A stretch of DNA of 64,000 nucleotides, taken from JBJXHN01 sp046233135. GTDB taxonomy: Bacteria > Pseudomonadota > Alphaproteobacteria > Rhodospirillales > Rhodospirillaceae. The stretch lies in the NCBI GenBank assembly GCA_046233135.1, contig JBJXHN010000004.1:310001-374000 (forward strand), written 5' to 3'. Below, one piece after another: positions 8,357 through 17,096 of this stretch (its first letter is position 1; each line of letters starts with the position of its first letter). Both the position numbers and the translations under genes were made by a program. A model generated the notes under the pieces. That model had not been told where the DNA came from, ran no database searches, and saw nothing but the letters and a program-made list of their open reading frames with translations.

Positions 8357-8995
8357 ATGTCGGGCAGTTTGGCCGCCAGCCTCTTCCCGTTCTTCAAGGG
8401 AATCATTGTCGGGTTCGCCATTGCCGCACCGGTGGGGCCGGTGGGGATTCTGTGTATCCGCAAGGCCCTGGCCGATGGCCGGGCGGCTGCCTTCATCGCC
8501 GGCATGGGGGCGGCGGTGGCGGATACCTTCTATGGCGCGGTGGCCGGCCTCGGTCTGACCCTGGTCAATGATCTCCTGAACGAATACCGGACCGTCCTGG
8601 TGATCACGGGGGGCTTCTTCCTGATCATCCTGGGCATGAAGACGGTGGTGAAAAAACCGCTGCTGCTGCCCACGGGCTCGGCGAGGGTGGGGCTGGTCAA
8701 GGACTTTCTGTCCACCTTCATGATCACCCTGACCAATCCGGGGACGGTGATCGCCTTCATGGCGGTATTCGCTTCGGTCAGCGTGGTCAGTTTCGACAAG
8801 GACAAGCTGCATGCGGGCCTGACCATCCTGGGGGTGTTTGTCGGGTCGTCCCTGTGGTGGGCGGTGCTCTCGGCTGCGGCTGGCGCTGTGCGCAGCCATT
8901 TCACACCGGTGTGGCTGCTGTGGCTGAACCGCATTTCCGGGGCGATGCTGCTGGTCTTCGGGATCGGCGTACTGGTGGGATTGATGCTGATTTAG
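8357..8995 (+). CDS. LysE/RhtB-family amino-acid exporter
   Basis: This 212-aa inner-membrane protein has about six hydrophobic helices. The N-terminal FFKGIIVGFAIAAPVGPVGILCIRKAL is the LysE-family signature, and ITLTNPGTVIAFMAVF is the expected second conserved motif. I chose the ATG at 8357; an in-frame TTG at 8345 overlaps the stop of the cyclase gene but has no better ribosome site. The substrate is unknown; family members export amino acids, homoserine lactone or related small molecules. A small hairpin (CCGAA-AGCGC-TTCGG, 9047-9061) follows. Confidence 0.88.
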   Translation: MSGSLAASLFPFFKGIIVGFAIAAPVGPVGILCIRKALADGRAAAFIAGMGAAVADTFYGAVAGLGLTLVNDLLNEYRTVLVITGGFFLIILGMKTVVKKPLLLPTGSARVGLVKDFLSTFMITLTNPGTVIAFMAVFASVSVVSFDKDKLHAGLTILGVFVGSSLWWAVLSAAAGAVRSHFTPVWLLWLNRISGAMLLVFGIGVLVGLMLI

Positions 8996-9076
8996 GGCGA
9001 GCCCTTCTGGCCTCGCAAATCATTTCATGCTCCCTCCCCGATACACCCGAAAGCGCTTCGGCAGGTACCAGCCACG

Positions 9077-9292
9077 GAGGGTTTGGGACGGCGTCCAAAC
9101 CCGAGGCAAGCGGCCGACCGGCCGCCGGGCGAAGCCCGCCCCATCGGAGGCGTTCGCGCAGCGAACTGCCGTGAGATAAATATACCGGGTGAGGGTTTGG
9201 GACGGCGTCCAAACCCGAGGCAAGCGGCCGACCGGCCGCCGGGCGAAGCCCGCCCCATCGGAGGCGTTCGCGCAGCGAACTGCCGTGAGATA
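9077..9292. repeat. Two identical 102-bp copies of a multi-hairpin repeat
   Basis: Bases 9077-9178 and 9191-9292 are identical and separated by 12 bp (period 114). Each copy holds four hairpin-forming segments in a row: GGGTTTGG...CCAAACCC, GCGGCC-GACC-GGCCGC, CGGGC-GAA-GCCCG and GTTCGC-GCA-GCGAAC. No reading frame here looks real. This resembles a non-autonomous dispersed repeat of the REP/MITE kind that has duplicated in tandem. Its position in a 362-bp gap, between the 3' ends of the exporter gene and asd, fits such an element. Confidence 0.85.
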
Positions 9293-9357
9293 TATAAAGA
9301 ACACGCAGGCGGGACGGGCGCTCGTCCGCCCATCCCGCTACCCATTCGGGACCGCTA

Positions 9358-10395
9358 TCAGCCCAGATAATCCTTGGCCAGCACCTCGGCGATCTGCACC
9401 GTGTTCAGGGCCGCGCCCTTGCGCAGGTTGTCGCTGACGCACCAGAACGACAGGCCGTTGTCGATGGTCGCGTCCTCGCGGATGCGGCTGACGTAGACCG
9501 GGTCTTCGCCGGCGCATTCCACCGGGGTCACGTACCCTTCGTCAGCGCGGTGGTCGACCACCACCACCCCTTCGCCGGCGGCCAGAACCTCGCGGGCGGC
9601 CTGGTAGCTGATCGGCTTTTCCGTTTCGATGTTCACGTATTCGGCATGGCCGACAAAGGCGGGAACACGGCAGCAGTTCGCATGAACCTTGATTTTCGGG
9701 TCCAGGATCTTCTTCGTCTCCGCCATCATCTTCCACTCTTCCTTGGTGGCGCCGTCATCCATGAAGACGTCGATGTGGGGAATGACATTGAAGGCGATCT
9801 GTTTGGTGAACTTGTTCTGGAAATCGGTCCAGGCCTGGTTCACGTAAATGCCCTTGGTCTGGTTGAACAGCTCGTCCATGGCGTCCTTGCCGCCACCGGA
9901 AACGGACTGATAGGTGCTGACCACCACCCGCTTGATGCCGAAAGCCTCATGCAGCGGCTTCAGGGCCACGACCATCTGGATGGTCGAACAGTTGGGGTTG
10001 GCGATGATGCCCTTCTTCTTGTAGCCGGCAATCGCTCCCGGATTGACTTCCGGCACCACCAGCGGAATGTCCGGGTCCATGCGGAAGTGAGAGGTGTTGT
10101 CGACCACCACGCATCCGGCCTTGGCCGCGCGCGGGCTGTGCACTGCCGAAACCTTGGCCCCGGGAGAGGACAGGGCGATATCCGTGCCGGTGAAGTCGAA
10201 CTTCTCCAGGTCCTGCACCTTCAGGATCTGGTCTTCGCCGTACGAAATCTCCCGACCGGCAGACCGGCCGGACGCCAGCGCGATCACGTCGCTGGCCGGG
10301 AAGTTGCGTTCGGCCATGATGGACAGGATTTCCCGCCCCACATTCCCCGTCGCGCCGATAACGGCGACCCGGTACCCTTCTGCTCTGTATGCCAT
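9358..10395 (-). CDS. asd: Aspartate-semialdehyde dehydrogenase
   Basis: This 345-aa NADPH-dependent enzyme converts aspartyl phosphate to aspartate semialdehyde, the branch point to lysine, diaminopimelate, threonine and methionine. GATGNVG (residues 14-20) is the nucleotide-binding loop. ANPNCSTIQMV contains the catalytic Cys136. Length and sequence are typical of the bacterial family. It lies 86 bp downstream of the SleB-like hydrolase gene on the same strand and may be read with it or from its own promoter. The 3' end faces the repeat region. Confidence 0.97.
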   Translation of the reverse strand: MAYRAEGYRVAVIGATGNVGREILSIMAERNFPASDVIALASGRSAGREISYGEDQILKVQDLEKFDFTGTDIALSSPGAKVSAVHSPRAAKAGCVVVDNTSHFRMDPDIPLVVPEVNPGAIAGYKKKGIIANPNCSTIQMVVALKPLHEAFGIKRVVVSTYQSVSGGGKDAMDELFNQTKGIYVNQAWTDFQNKFTKQIAFNVIPHIDVFMDDGATKEEWKMMAETKKILDPKIKVHANCCRVPAFVGHAEYVNIETEKPISYQAAREVLAAGEGVVVVDHRADEGYVTPVECAGEDPVYVSRIREDATIDNGLSFWCVSDNLRKGAALNTVQIAEVLAKDYLG

Positions 10396-10481
10396 TGGAT
10401 TTTTACCCCTGAAGCGGGCCTAGTCTCGGAAGGGGGGGAAGCTACCCCCTTCGGCCCGCGTTGATCAAGGGGTGCCAGTCT

Positions 10482-11156
10482 CTACTGGCCCGCCACCTGC
10501 TCGTCCTCGCCGTTATCGATCCAGTCAGCGAAGGTGGAGGGCACGGTGGTGGGCATGGTCGATGTTGTCGCTGTCGGTTTTTTCGACGCGGCACGGGTAT
10601 CGGCCACGGCCGTTGCCGACGGCGTGGGTGTGGTCTCGTCGGTGTAGAAATGGTGGGTTCCGATGGTCACCGTCGATTCCAGTTTGCGGGCCCAGCTCGG
10701 CCGGACGCTGGAGTTGTGGTACCACAGGGCCCCTTCGGTGGGGTCGTTGATCGCATTGTCCCGGCGCAGCAGCGATACCGCCAGCAGCACCGAAGACCGC
10801 CATGCATCCTTCTCGTAAGGTGTATCGGACAATCCGTCGCAATACCACGAGAATTGGCACTTGTGACGCTGGCCGCTGCGATTCTCCTGCACCACGTCGC
10901 AGATGGTGTTGGGGAAGCGCGGGTCCTTCGCCCGGTTCAGCACGACCTGGGCCACGGCCACCCGGCCCGGAAGGGATTCACTCCGGGCTTCCCAGTAGTC
11001 GTTCAGCGCCAGGCACATCATTTCCTGCTTCGACACCACCAGTGTCCCCGGGCCGATGCGCAGATCGCGCGGCAGTTCCAGGGCGTGGACAGCGGAAGCA
11101 CTGACGGATGCAAGGCCGACAAAGGCGGCTGCAAACGCGGTCAGGAAAAGTCTCAT
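10482..11156 (-). CDS. Secreted cell-wall hydrolase, SleB/CwlJ type
   Basis: This 224-aa protein has a signal peptide (residues 1-25, MRLFLTAF... ending near SAVHA) and one Hydrolase_2 domain, marked by ARSESLPGRVAVAQVVLNR with the catalytic-type glutamate nearby, then CQFSWYCDG and ALWYHNSSV. It probably cleaves peptidoglycan in the periplasm, as SleB-like lytic transglycosylases or amidases do. The C-terminal 60 residues are Thr/Ala/Pro-rich and look disordered. I start at the ATG at 11156, preceded by GGGGGAAA; the frame is open 20 codons further up but without a signal-like start. In alphaproteobacteria these proteins act in envelope growth, not spore germination. Confidence 0.86.
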   Translation of the reverse strand: MRLFLTAFAAAFVGLASVSASAVHALELPRDLRIGPGTLVVSKQEMMCLALNDYWEARSESLPGRVAVAQVVLNRAKDPRFPNTICDVVQENRSGQRHKCQFSWYCDGLSDTPYEKDAWRSSVLLAVSLLRRDNAINDPTEGALWYHNSSVRPSWARKLESTVTIGTHHFYTDETTPTPSATAVADTRAASKKPTATTSTMPTTVPSTFADWIDNGEDEQVAGQ

Positions 11157-12000
11157 CGGCTGTTTCCCCCGCACCCGCCAACCCCCCCGACGCGAGTCGG
11201 CGGATGTGTTGGGCACGGACCTTTCGTATCATCCGAGCATCTTTACCTGCCGGGGCACGTTATCCTCGCGCCCTCGAGGCCGAAAAACACTCTCTTTTCA
11301 GAGACACCCGGTCGCTGCCGGGGCGTCCTCCTATCAATCCGAATGGCGGAATCAATGCCGCCAGCTCAATTCGGCGGACTTGCGCCGCCTCGCATCCGGC
11401 TATCCCCTGCGCCGGAGGTCTTCTCGGACGTCGGATCGGGGGCTTCTACCCCTCTCCTCCTATCAGTGGGCGTTGTGCGCTGCAATATTTTTTTGCAGCG
11501 CAGCATGATCTCGTGACGCATCGCCCGGCTGAGGAGGGTTTCGGGTTGCTGCCAACCCGGTTCCGCTCGCCGGTCCCGGCGGACCTGATGGCCGGGACAA
11601 GACAGCCATATAATCGGCGCCCGGATCTGGGGCAACGCTGATCACACCTTTCGTTAACCATTTGCCGGAGCCGTGGCAAACGCGCAACACGGGCATTTAC
11701 CGGTTCGCGGCTGCCATCCAGGGGTGAGGACAAACCAGTCCTTTCGTCGGAGGATGAAGCCGGCCGCCTAACTGGTGGTGAGACTGACAATTGTCAATGC
11801 GGCCCCAGGCGGGGGGGTGGTACCAAGACCCTGCCGCCGGCCACCCACCCCCCGTGGCGATTGCTCGGCGGTACGACCAGTTCCTCAAGTGGTCCATATA
11901 CTCAAGGCCCGGGTGCTTCCTCATCCGGGCCTCTTTCTTTGCCCTTCGCAGGGCCGAGTCTCTGTGGGGCGTGGCGTTCGGTCGCCGCCGCCTCCCACCC
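11157..12000. other. 844-bp region without a convincing protein gene
   Basis: Short frames exist on both strands but none has a family-like sequence, a good ribosome site or consistent codon use. The region includes GC-rich inverted repeats around 11807-11870. A clear factor-independent terminator pointing rightward at 11905-11940 has no protein gene upstream of it. The arms ACCAGT/ACTGGT near 11734-11776 could pair. Together these allow an untranslated RNA of about 150-300 nt ending near 11940, but I could not match it to a known RNA family. Confidence 0.35.
11905..11940 (+). terminator. Factor-independent terminator with no upstream protein gene
   Basis: AGGCCCGG pairs with CCGGGCCT around a 12-nt loop and is followed by TCTTTCTTT on the + strand. 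The nearest gene to the right, the phytase-like gene, ends from the other direction, and its strand shows no T-tract after this hairpin. The terminator therefore probably belongs to an unrecognised rightward transcript. Confidence 0.6.
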
Positions 12001-13113
12001 TCACGGGTCGATGGCATAGAGGAGGAACTGGGTCACCTGCCCTTCGTTGAAATTGTTGTCGCTGACCATCAGCAAGGTCTTGCGGCCGTCTTCCAGGGTC
12101 GGACCCCAGGACAGGCCTTCCACGTTGTCGGGCTCCACATCCGACCGGCCCGCGCCCAGCTCCATCAGCAGGGTCTTGGGCATCGGCGTGACATCCGCGC
12201 CGGCCAGACGGTCGGTGGCCAGCACGTCGGTCGCCCCGTCCAGCGTGGTGGAGAACAGCTTGATCACATTGCCCTTGCCCACCGCGTAGCTGCGTTCCAG
12301 GGCATAGAAGCTCCCGTCCGGCTTGGCCAGCAGGTCCACCAGGCCGTTGTCGGCGTATCCGTCCGGCGGCTCCGGCGTTTCGGGGATGGGATCCGTGCGA
12401 TAGGTGAACTCCCGCTTCGGCAGGCCGGACACCAGGGCCACCTCCAGCACCCGGCTGAGCGAGCCCGCTTCCAGTGTCGCGGCCGGGCCGTCGCCGTCCA
12501 TGGCGTTTTCCGTGGCCAGCACCGCGTGGGTGCCTTCCGCGTCGATCGTCAGGCTCTCAAAGGACAGGTTGTTGCGCACCCGGGCGTAGCGGTTGGGCAG
12601 GGTGAAGGCCCGCATCTGCGCCCCGGTCAGGGCCATTTCGCCGGCATAGGGCATGCCGTTGGGGTCCCGCTCCGATGCCCAGTAGACCCGGTCGCCCGCA
12701 GGACCCAGGCGCAGGGCTTCCGGGTCCACTTCGCCGGGCAGATAAGGGGCGCCGAGCGGGCTGAGCAGGGCGGTCACCCCGCGAATGTCGACCCCGTGGA
12801 TGCCCTCGGCGTCGGCGGCGATGGCCAGGGTGTAAAAGCGCGCGGCCCCCTTTTCCGACCGATCGTCGGACAGGGCCAGGTACAGGCCGGTGTCCGGGTC
12901 GCGGTCGATGGCCGACAGGCCGCCGAATTCGATTCCCGCCACCTTCAGCCCCGTGGGCAGCTGATAGGCTCCCAGAAAGCTCAGGCTCTCCGGAGTCACC
13001 GCCGCGGCCTCCTTTTCCTCCGGGGACTGTGCCCGCGACGGGGTGGACAGGGCGAGCAGGGTGCAGCCCGCCAGGGCCACGGCACGGATCAGCGAGGGAA
13101 AGCGGGGAACCAT
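12001..13113 (-). CDS. Secreted esterase-like phytase-domain protein
   Basis: This 370-aa protein begins with a signal peptide (MVPRFPSLIRAVALAGCTLLALSTPSRA, cleavage near residue 28) and has the beta-propeller pattern of the phytase-like esterase domain: GIEFGGLSAIDRDPDTGLYLALSDD, an internal NLSFESLTIDAEG and DNVEGLSWG near the end. The family is found in the periplasm or outside the cell. Its substrate is not established, and it should not be taken as a proven phytase. The ATG at 13113 is chosen because it opens the signal peptide; the frame further upstream overlaps chrA and is a shadow. It lies 65 bp after chrA on the same strand. Confidence 0.82.
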   Translation of the reverse strand: MVPRFPSLIRAVALAGCTLLALSTPSRAQSPEEKEAAAVTPESLSFLGAYQLPTGLKVAGIEFGGLSAIDRDPDTGLYLALSDDRSEKGAARFYTLAIAADAEGIHGVDIRGVTALLSPLGAPYLPGEVDPEALRLGPAGDRVYWASERDPNGMPYAGEMALTGAQMRAFTLPNRYARVRNNLSFESLTIDAEGTHAVLATENAMDGDGPAATLEAGSLSRVLEVALVSGLPKREFTYRTDPIPETPEPPDGYADNGLVDLLAKPDGSFYALERSYAVGKGNVIKLFSTTLDGATDVLATDRLAGADVTPMPKTLLMELGAGRSDVEPDNVEGLSWGPTLEDGRKTLLMVSDNNFNEGQVTQFLLYAIDP

Positions 13114-13178
13114 GGCTGGCGAGTCCTCTGTGACGGGTGGCGGCGGAAACGGCGCAGGCGGGTGCACCCTATCGCACC

Positions 13179-14501
13179 TTATAAAAGAAACAAGCCAGCC
13201 AGTGCGGTGCCGGCGACCACCAGCCAAGGCGGCATGCGCCAGATCCGCAAGGCCAGGAAGGCGAGCACCGCCAAGGCGGCCTCTGCCCCGTCGGTGATCG
13301 CCGTGGCCATCACCGGGTCCCACAGGGCGGCAGCCAGCAGTCCGACCACCGCCGCGTTGACCCCGTTCAGCGCGCCGCGCACCCGGGGCAGGTCCCGCAG
13401 GGCGGCCCAGAAGGGCAGGGCACCGAACAGCAGCAGGAACCCGGGCAGGAAGATCATCACCGTGCCCAGCAGCGCCATCAGCGGCCACAGGCCGGCATTC
13501 ATGTCTCCGCTCTGGGTCACGCCGGCTCCCAGGTAGGCGCCGATGGTGAACAGCGGCCCGGGCACCGCCTGGGCGAGGCCATAGCCGGCCAGGAAGGATT
13601 CCGGCCCCATCCATCCGGGGCTGACCACCGCCCCCTGCAACAGCGGCAGGACCACGTGGCCGCCGCCGAACACCAGGGCGCCGGCCCGGTACAGGGCATC
13701 GGCAAATCCCATGGCCGAGAGGCCGCCGTCTGCCGGTGCGACCGCCCCGGCCAGCATCGGCAGGCCCAGCAGCAGCAGGGCAAAGGCCGCCAGGCAGATC
13801 AGGCCGGTCCTGCGGCCATAGGGAAGATGCAGGGCCGGTGCGGACCCCGCTTCGGCATCGCCTGCCGCCTCGGGGGGAGACGGGGCGAGTAGCCCCCATC
13901 CCGCAGCGCCGGCCAGGACCAGCGGCAGCAGCTGAACAAGGGCGACGGGCAGCCCCAGGGACAGGCCGGCAAGGACCGCCGCCATGGTTGCCAGGGCGAG
14001 GCTGCGCCGGGTCCGGTCCGGACAGAGGGGGCCGGCCATGCCCAGCACCGCATCGGCCACCACGGCCACGGCCACCAGCTTCAGGCCCGCCAGCAGCCCC
14101 GCCGCTGCCGGCCCCTGCAGCAGCCCGACACCGAGCGCCGCGAGGGCCAGGGCGAGGGCGCTGGGCAGGGTGAAGGCGGTGAAGGCCGCCAGCGCCCCCA
14201 GCGGTCCGGCCCGATGCAGGCCGATGGCCGCGCCCATCTGGCTGCTCGCCGGTCCGGGCAGGAACTGGCACAGCGCCAGCAGGTCGGCGAACGTGCGGTC
14301 ATCCATCCAGCCGCGCCGCTCGCAAAAGGCGGTGCGGAAGTAGCCGATATGGGCGATGGGGCCACCGAAGGCCGTCACCCCCAGCAGGGCGAAGGCGCGG
14401 AAGACCTCTGCCGGCGAACCGGCCGGGCGGGGCGAGGCGGGGCTGGGCTGGGGCGGCGGCGAGGCGGGATCGGACTGGGACGAAGGTGCAGAGGAGGACA
14501 T
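13179..14501 (-). CDS. chrA: Chromate transporter, two-domain ChrA
   Basis: This 440-aa inner-membrane protein has two CHR domains. The first half has VTAFGGPIAHIGYFRTAF and FLPGPASSQMGAAIG; the second repeats this with VFGGGHVVLPLL and AVPGPLFTIGAYLGAG. This long-chain form exports chromate in characterised cases. A Ser/Pro-rich cytoplasmic head of about 30 residues precedes the first helix. I start at the ATG at 14501, preceded by a CTCC-complement ribosome site; the frame opening at 14675 adds non-conserved residues. No chrB regulator is adjacent. Confidence 0.9.
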   Translation of the reverse strand: MSSSAPSSQSDPASPPPQPSPASPRPAGSPAEVFRAFALLGVTAFGGPIAHIGYFRTAFCERRGWMDDRTFADLLALCQFLPGPASSQMGAAIGLHRAGPLGALAAFTAFTLPSALALALAALGVGLLQGPAAAGLLAGLKLVAVAVVADAVLGMAGPLCPDRTRRSLALATMAAVLAGLSLGLPVALVQLLPLVLAGAAGWGLLAPSPPEAAGDAEAGSAPALHLPYGRRTGLICLAAFALLLLGLPMLAGAVAPADGGLSAMGFADALYRAGALVFGGGHVVLPLLQGAVVSPGWMGPESFLAGYGLAQAVPGPLFTIGAYLGAGVTQSGDMNAGLWPLMALLGTVMIFLPGFLLLFGALPFWAALRDLPRVRGALNGVNAAVVGLLAAALWDPVMATAITDGAEAALAVLAFLALRIWRMPPWLVVAGTALAGLFLL

Positions 14502-14840
14502 GCTGGCGGTAATCCGGTCTGAAGCGGCCGGGACTCGCCCCGTGCGGGCGGCCGGGTGGGTGTTCAACGGGGATAGCACGGCACCCCTGCACCATTGACC
14601 CACGTCGCGAACCCGTGCAACGGGTATCGTGTGACGGTTTCGTTTCAGACGGGGTAAAAAACGCCCGACGCGCAACTGATACAGGTCCGTCTCTGCCGGG
14701 GGCGGGGATGTGGGGTTGATGATTGCTCAAATCAAGGGCAAACGGGCCTAACGTATGCCTAGAGCCCTTGCGACCGTGAAAGAATCGCGCTACGACATGC
14801 CCGCCGCTGGCCCTCCCGGAGCGGCCGGCAGGCTCTCCGC

Positions 14841-14865
14841 ATTTGCAAAATTCCCTTTTGCAAAT
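14841..14865. promoter_or_regulatory. Perfect inverted repeat upstream of mdh (TTTGCAAA-type operator)
   Basis: ATTTGCAAAA (14841-14850), a 5-bp spacer and TTTTGCAAAT (14856-14865) form a perfect 10-bp palindrome 28-52 bp before the mdh start. TTTGCAAA resembles the site recognised by the ScfR/RamB family of carbon-metabolism regulators in actinobacteria and some alphaproteobacteria. It may set expression of the whole mdh-suc-lpd block. The site is seen directly; the regulator is inferred. The rest of 14502-14892 holds no gene. Confidence 0.6.
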
Positions 14866-14892
14866 CCACCTTAAATGATCGAGAGGGTATCC

Positions 14893-15849
14893 ATGGCACG
14901 CAATAAGATCGCCCTGGTCGGCGCCGGTAACATCGGTGGCACGCTGGCGCATCTCATCGGCCTGAAGGAACTCGGTGACGTCGTCCTGTTCGACATCGCC
15001 GAAGGCACGCCTCAGGGCAAGGGATTGGATATTGCCGAGTCCACGCCGATCGAGGGGGTCGATGCGGCCTACGCCGGCTCCAACGATTACAGCGCCATCA
15101 AGGACGCCGACGTGGTTATCGTCACCGCCGGCGTGCCCCGCAAGCCGGGCATGAGCCGCGACGATCTGATCGGCATCAACGCCAAGGTGATGTCCGCTGT
15201 CGGCACCGGCATCAAGGAAAACTGCCCCGACGCCTTCGTCATCTGCATCACCAACCCCCTCGATGCGATGGTCTGGGTGCTGCGTGAAGTGTCGGGCCTG
15301 CCCCACAACAAGGTGTGCGGCATGGCCGGTGTGCTCGACAGCGCCCGCTTCCGCTACTTCCTGGCCGAAGAGTTCGGCGTGTCCGTCGCCGACGTGACGG
15401 CCTTCGTGCTGGGCGGCCACGGCGACACCATGGTGCCGCTGACCCGCTATTCCACCGTTGCCGGCATTCCGCTGCCGGATCTGGTGAAGATGGGCTGGAC
15501 CACCCAGGAAAAGCTGGACCAGATCGTGCAGCGCACCCGGGACGGTGGCGCGGAGATCGTCGGTCTGCTGAAGACCGGGTCCGCCTTCTACGCCCCGGCC
15601 GCCGCCGCCGTGCAGATGGCCGAAGCCTACCTGAAGGACAAGAAGCGCGTGCTGCCTTGCGCCGCCTGGGTGGATGGCGCCTACGGCCTGGACGGCATGT
15701 ATGTGGGCGTGCCGACCATCATCGGCGCCGCCGGCATCGAAAAGGTGATCGACATCGAACTGAACGCCGACGAACAGGCGATGTTCGACAAGTCCGTCGA
15801 GTCCGTGCGCGGCCTGGTGGCCGCCTCCAAGGAACTGATGCCGAAGTAA
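14893..15849 (+). CDS. mdh: Malate dehydrogenase, LDH-like type
   Basis: This 318-aa NAD-dependent enzyme oxidises malate to oxaloacetate in the TCA cycle. VGAGNIGG (residues 9-16) binds NAD, VPRKPGMSRDDL carries the substrate-binding arginines and mobile loop, and GGHGDTMVP contains the catalytic His176. Sequence and length fit the LDH-like MDH group typical of alphaproteobacteria. I use the ATG at 14893 behind GAGAGGG; an in-frame ATG six codons earlier lacks a ribosome site. It leads a rightward TCA-cycle block, with sucC 47 bp downstream. Confidence 0.98.
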   Translation: MARNKIALVGAGNIGGTLAHLIGLKELGDVVLFDIAEGTPQGKGLDIAESTPIEGVDAAYAGSNDYSAIKDADVVIVTAGVPRKPGMSRDDLIGINAKVMSAVGTGIKENCPDAFVICITNPLDAMVWVLREVSGLPHNKVCGMAGVLDSARFRYFLAEEFGVSVADVTAFVLGGHGDTMVPLTRYSTVAGIPLPDLVKMGWTTQEKLDQIVQRTRDGGAEIVGLLKTGSAFYAPAAAAVQMAEAYLKDKKRVLPCAAWVDGAYGLDGMYVGVPTIIGAAGIEKVIDIELNADEQAMFDKSVESVRGLVAASKELMPK

Positions 15850-15896
15850 GACGGGCGGCGAGCCGTCGTCTGATCTGATCGAAGAGAGGCAGGTCT

Positions 15897-17096
15897 ATGA
15901 ACATCCATGAGTATCAGGCCAAGCAGGTCTTGGCCAAATACGGCGTGCCCGTCCTGAAGGGCGGCGTGGCCTACACGGCTGACGAAGCCCGCAAGGTGGC
16001 CTCCGAGCTGGGTGGCCCGGTGTACGTCGTGAAGTCGCAGATCCATGCCGGCGGGCGTGGCAAGGGCAAGTTCAAGGAAGCCGCCGCGGGCGACAAGGGC
16101 GGCGTGCGCGTCGTCAAGTCGGTTGACGAGGTTGCCGAGAACGCCGGCCAGATGCTGGGCAACACCCTGGTGACCCACCAGTCCGGCCCGGAAGGCAAGG
16201 AAGTCAAGCGCGTCTACATCGAAGACGGTTGCGACATCAAGCGCGAGCTGTACATGTCGCTGCTGGTCGACCGCGCCACCTCCTGCGTGACCGTGATGGC
16301 ATCCACCGAAGGCGGGATGGACATCGAAGAGGTTGCCGAGAAGACCCCGGAAAAGATCTTTTTCCAGGCGATCGATCCGGCCACCGGCATCTCCGGTTTC
16401 CATTGCCGCAACGTCGCCTTCAAGCTGGGCCTGGAAGGCAAGCAGGTCGGCGCGTTCGTCAAAATGCTGACCGCGCTGTACAAGGCCTTCACCGAAACCG
16501 ACGCCTCCATGCTGGAAATCAACCCGCTGGTGGTGACCGGCGACGGTCAGGTGATTCCGCTGGACGCGAAGATGAACTTCGATTCCAACGCCCTCTACCG
16601 CCACCCGGACATTGCCGAGCTGCGCGACGAGAGCGAAGAGGATCCGGCCGAAATCGAAGCCTCCAAGCATGACCTGAACTACATCAAGCTGGACGGCACC
16701 ATCGGCTGCATGGTGAACGGCGCCGGCTTGGCGATGGCCACCATGGACATCATCAAGCTGTACGGCGGTTCTCCGGCCAACTTCCTGGACGTCGGCGGCG
16801 GGGCGACGAAGGAACGCGTGACGGCGGCCTTCAAGATCATCCTGTCGGATCCGAACGTCGAAGGCATTCTGGTCAACATCTTCGGCGGCATCATGCGCTG
16901 CGACGTCATTGCCGAGGGCGTGATCGCCGCGGCGAAGGAAGTGTCGCTGAACGTGCCGCTGGTGGTGCGCCTGGAAGGCACGAACGTGGAACTGGGCAAG
17001 AAGATCATGGCCGAATCCGGCCTGCCCATCATTGCGGCCGACAATCTGGCCGATGCCGCCGAAAAGGTGGTCAAGGCGGTCAAGGAGGCTTCCTGA
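15897..17096 (+). CDS. sucC: Succinyl-CoA synthetase beta subunit
   Basis: This 399-aa subunit has the ATP-grasp fold. MNIHEYQAKQVLAKYGVPV is the family N-terminus. SQIHAGGRGKGKFKEA binds nucleotide and INPLVVT contributes to metal binding. With SucD it forms succinate plus nucleotide triphosphate from succinyl-CoA, ADP or GDP, and phosphate. AGAGAGGCAGG upstream is a good ribosome site. Its stop shares one base with the sucD start (TGATG), so the two subunits are translationally coupled. Confidence 0.98.
   Translation: MNIHEYQAKQVLAKYGVPVLKGGVAYTADEARKVASELGGPVYVVKSQIHAGGRGKGKFKEAAAGDKGGVRVVKSVDEVAENAGQMLGNTLVTHQSGPEGKEVKRVYIEDGCDIKRELYMSLLVDRATSCVTVMASTEGGMDIEEVAEKTPEKIFFQAIDPATGISGFHCRNVAFKLGLEGKQVGAFVKMLTALYKAFTETDASMLEINPLVVTGDGQVIPLDAKMNFDSNALYRHPDIAELRDESEEDPAEIEASKHDLNYIKLDGTIGCMVNGAGLAMATMDIIKLYGGSPANFLDVGGGATKERVTAAFKIILSDPNVEGILVNIFGGIMRCDVIAEGVIAAAKEVSLNVPLVVRLEGTNVELGKKIMAESGLPIIAADNLADAAEKVVKAVKEAS

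Noticed and set aside
9077..9292. Repeat pair considered as a CRISPR array
   Set aside because: Only two units of 102 bp with a 12-bp spacer and no cas genes; unit size and structure fit a hairpin repeat element.
11056..11790. Several 70-180 codon frames on both strands downstream of the phytase-like gene
   Set aside because: No ribosome sites, no family-like sequence, and mutually overlapping in all frames.
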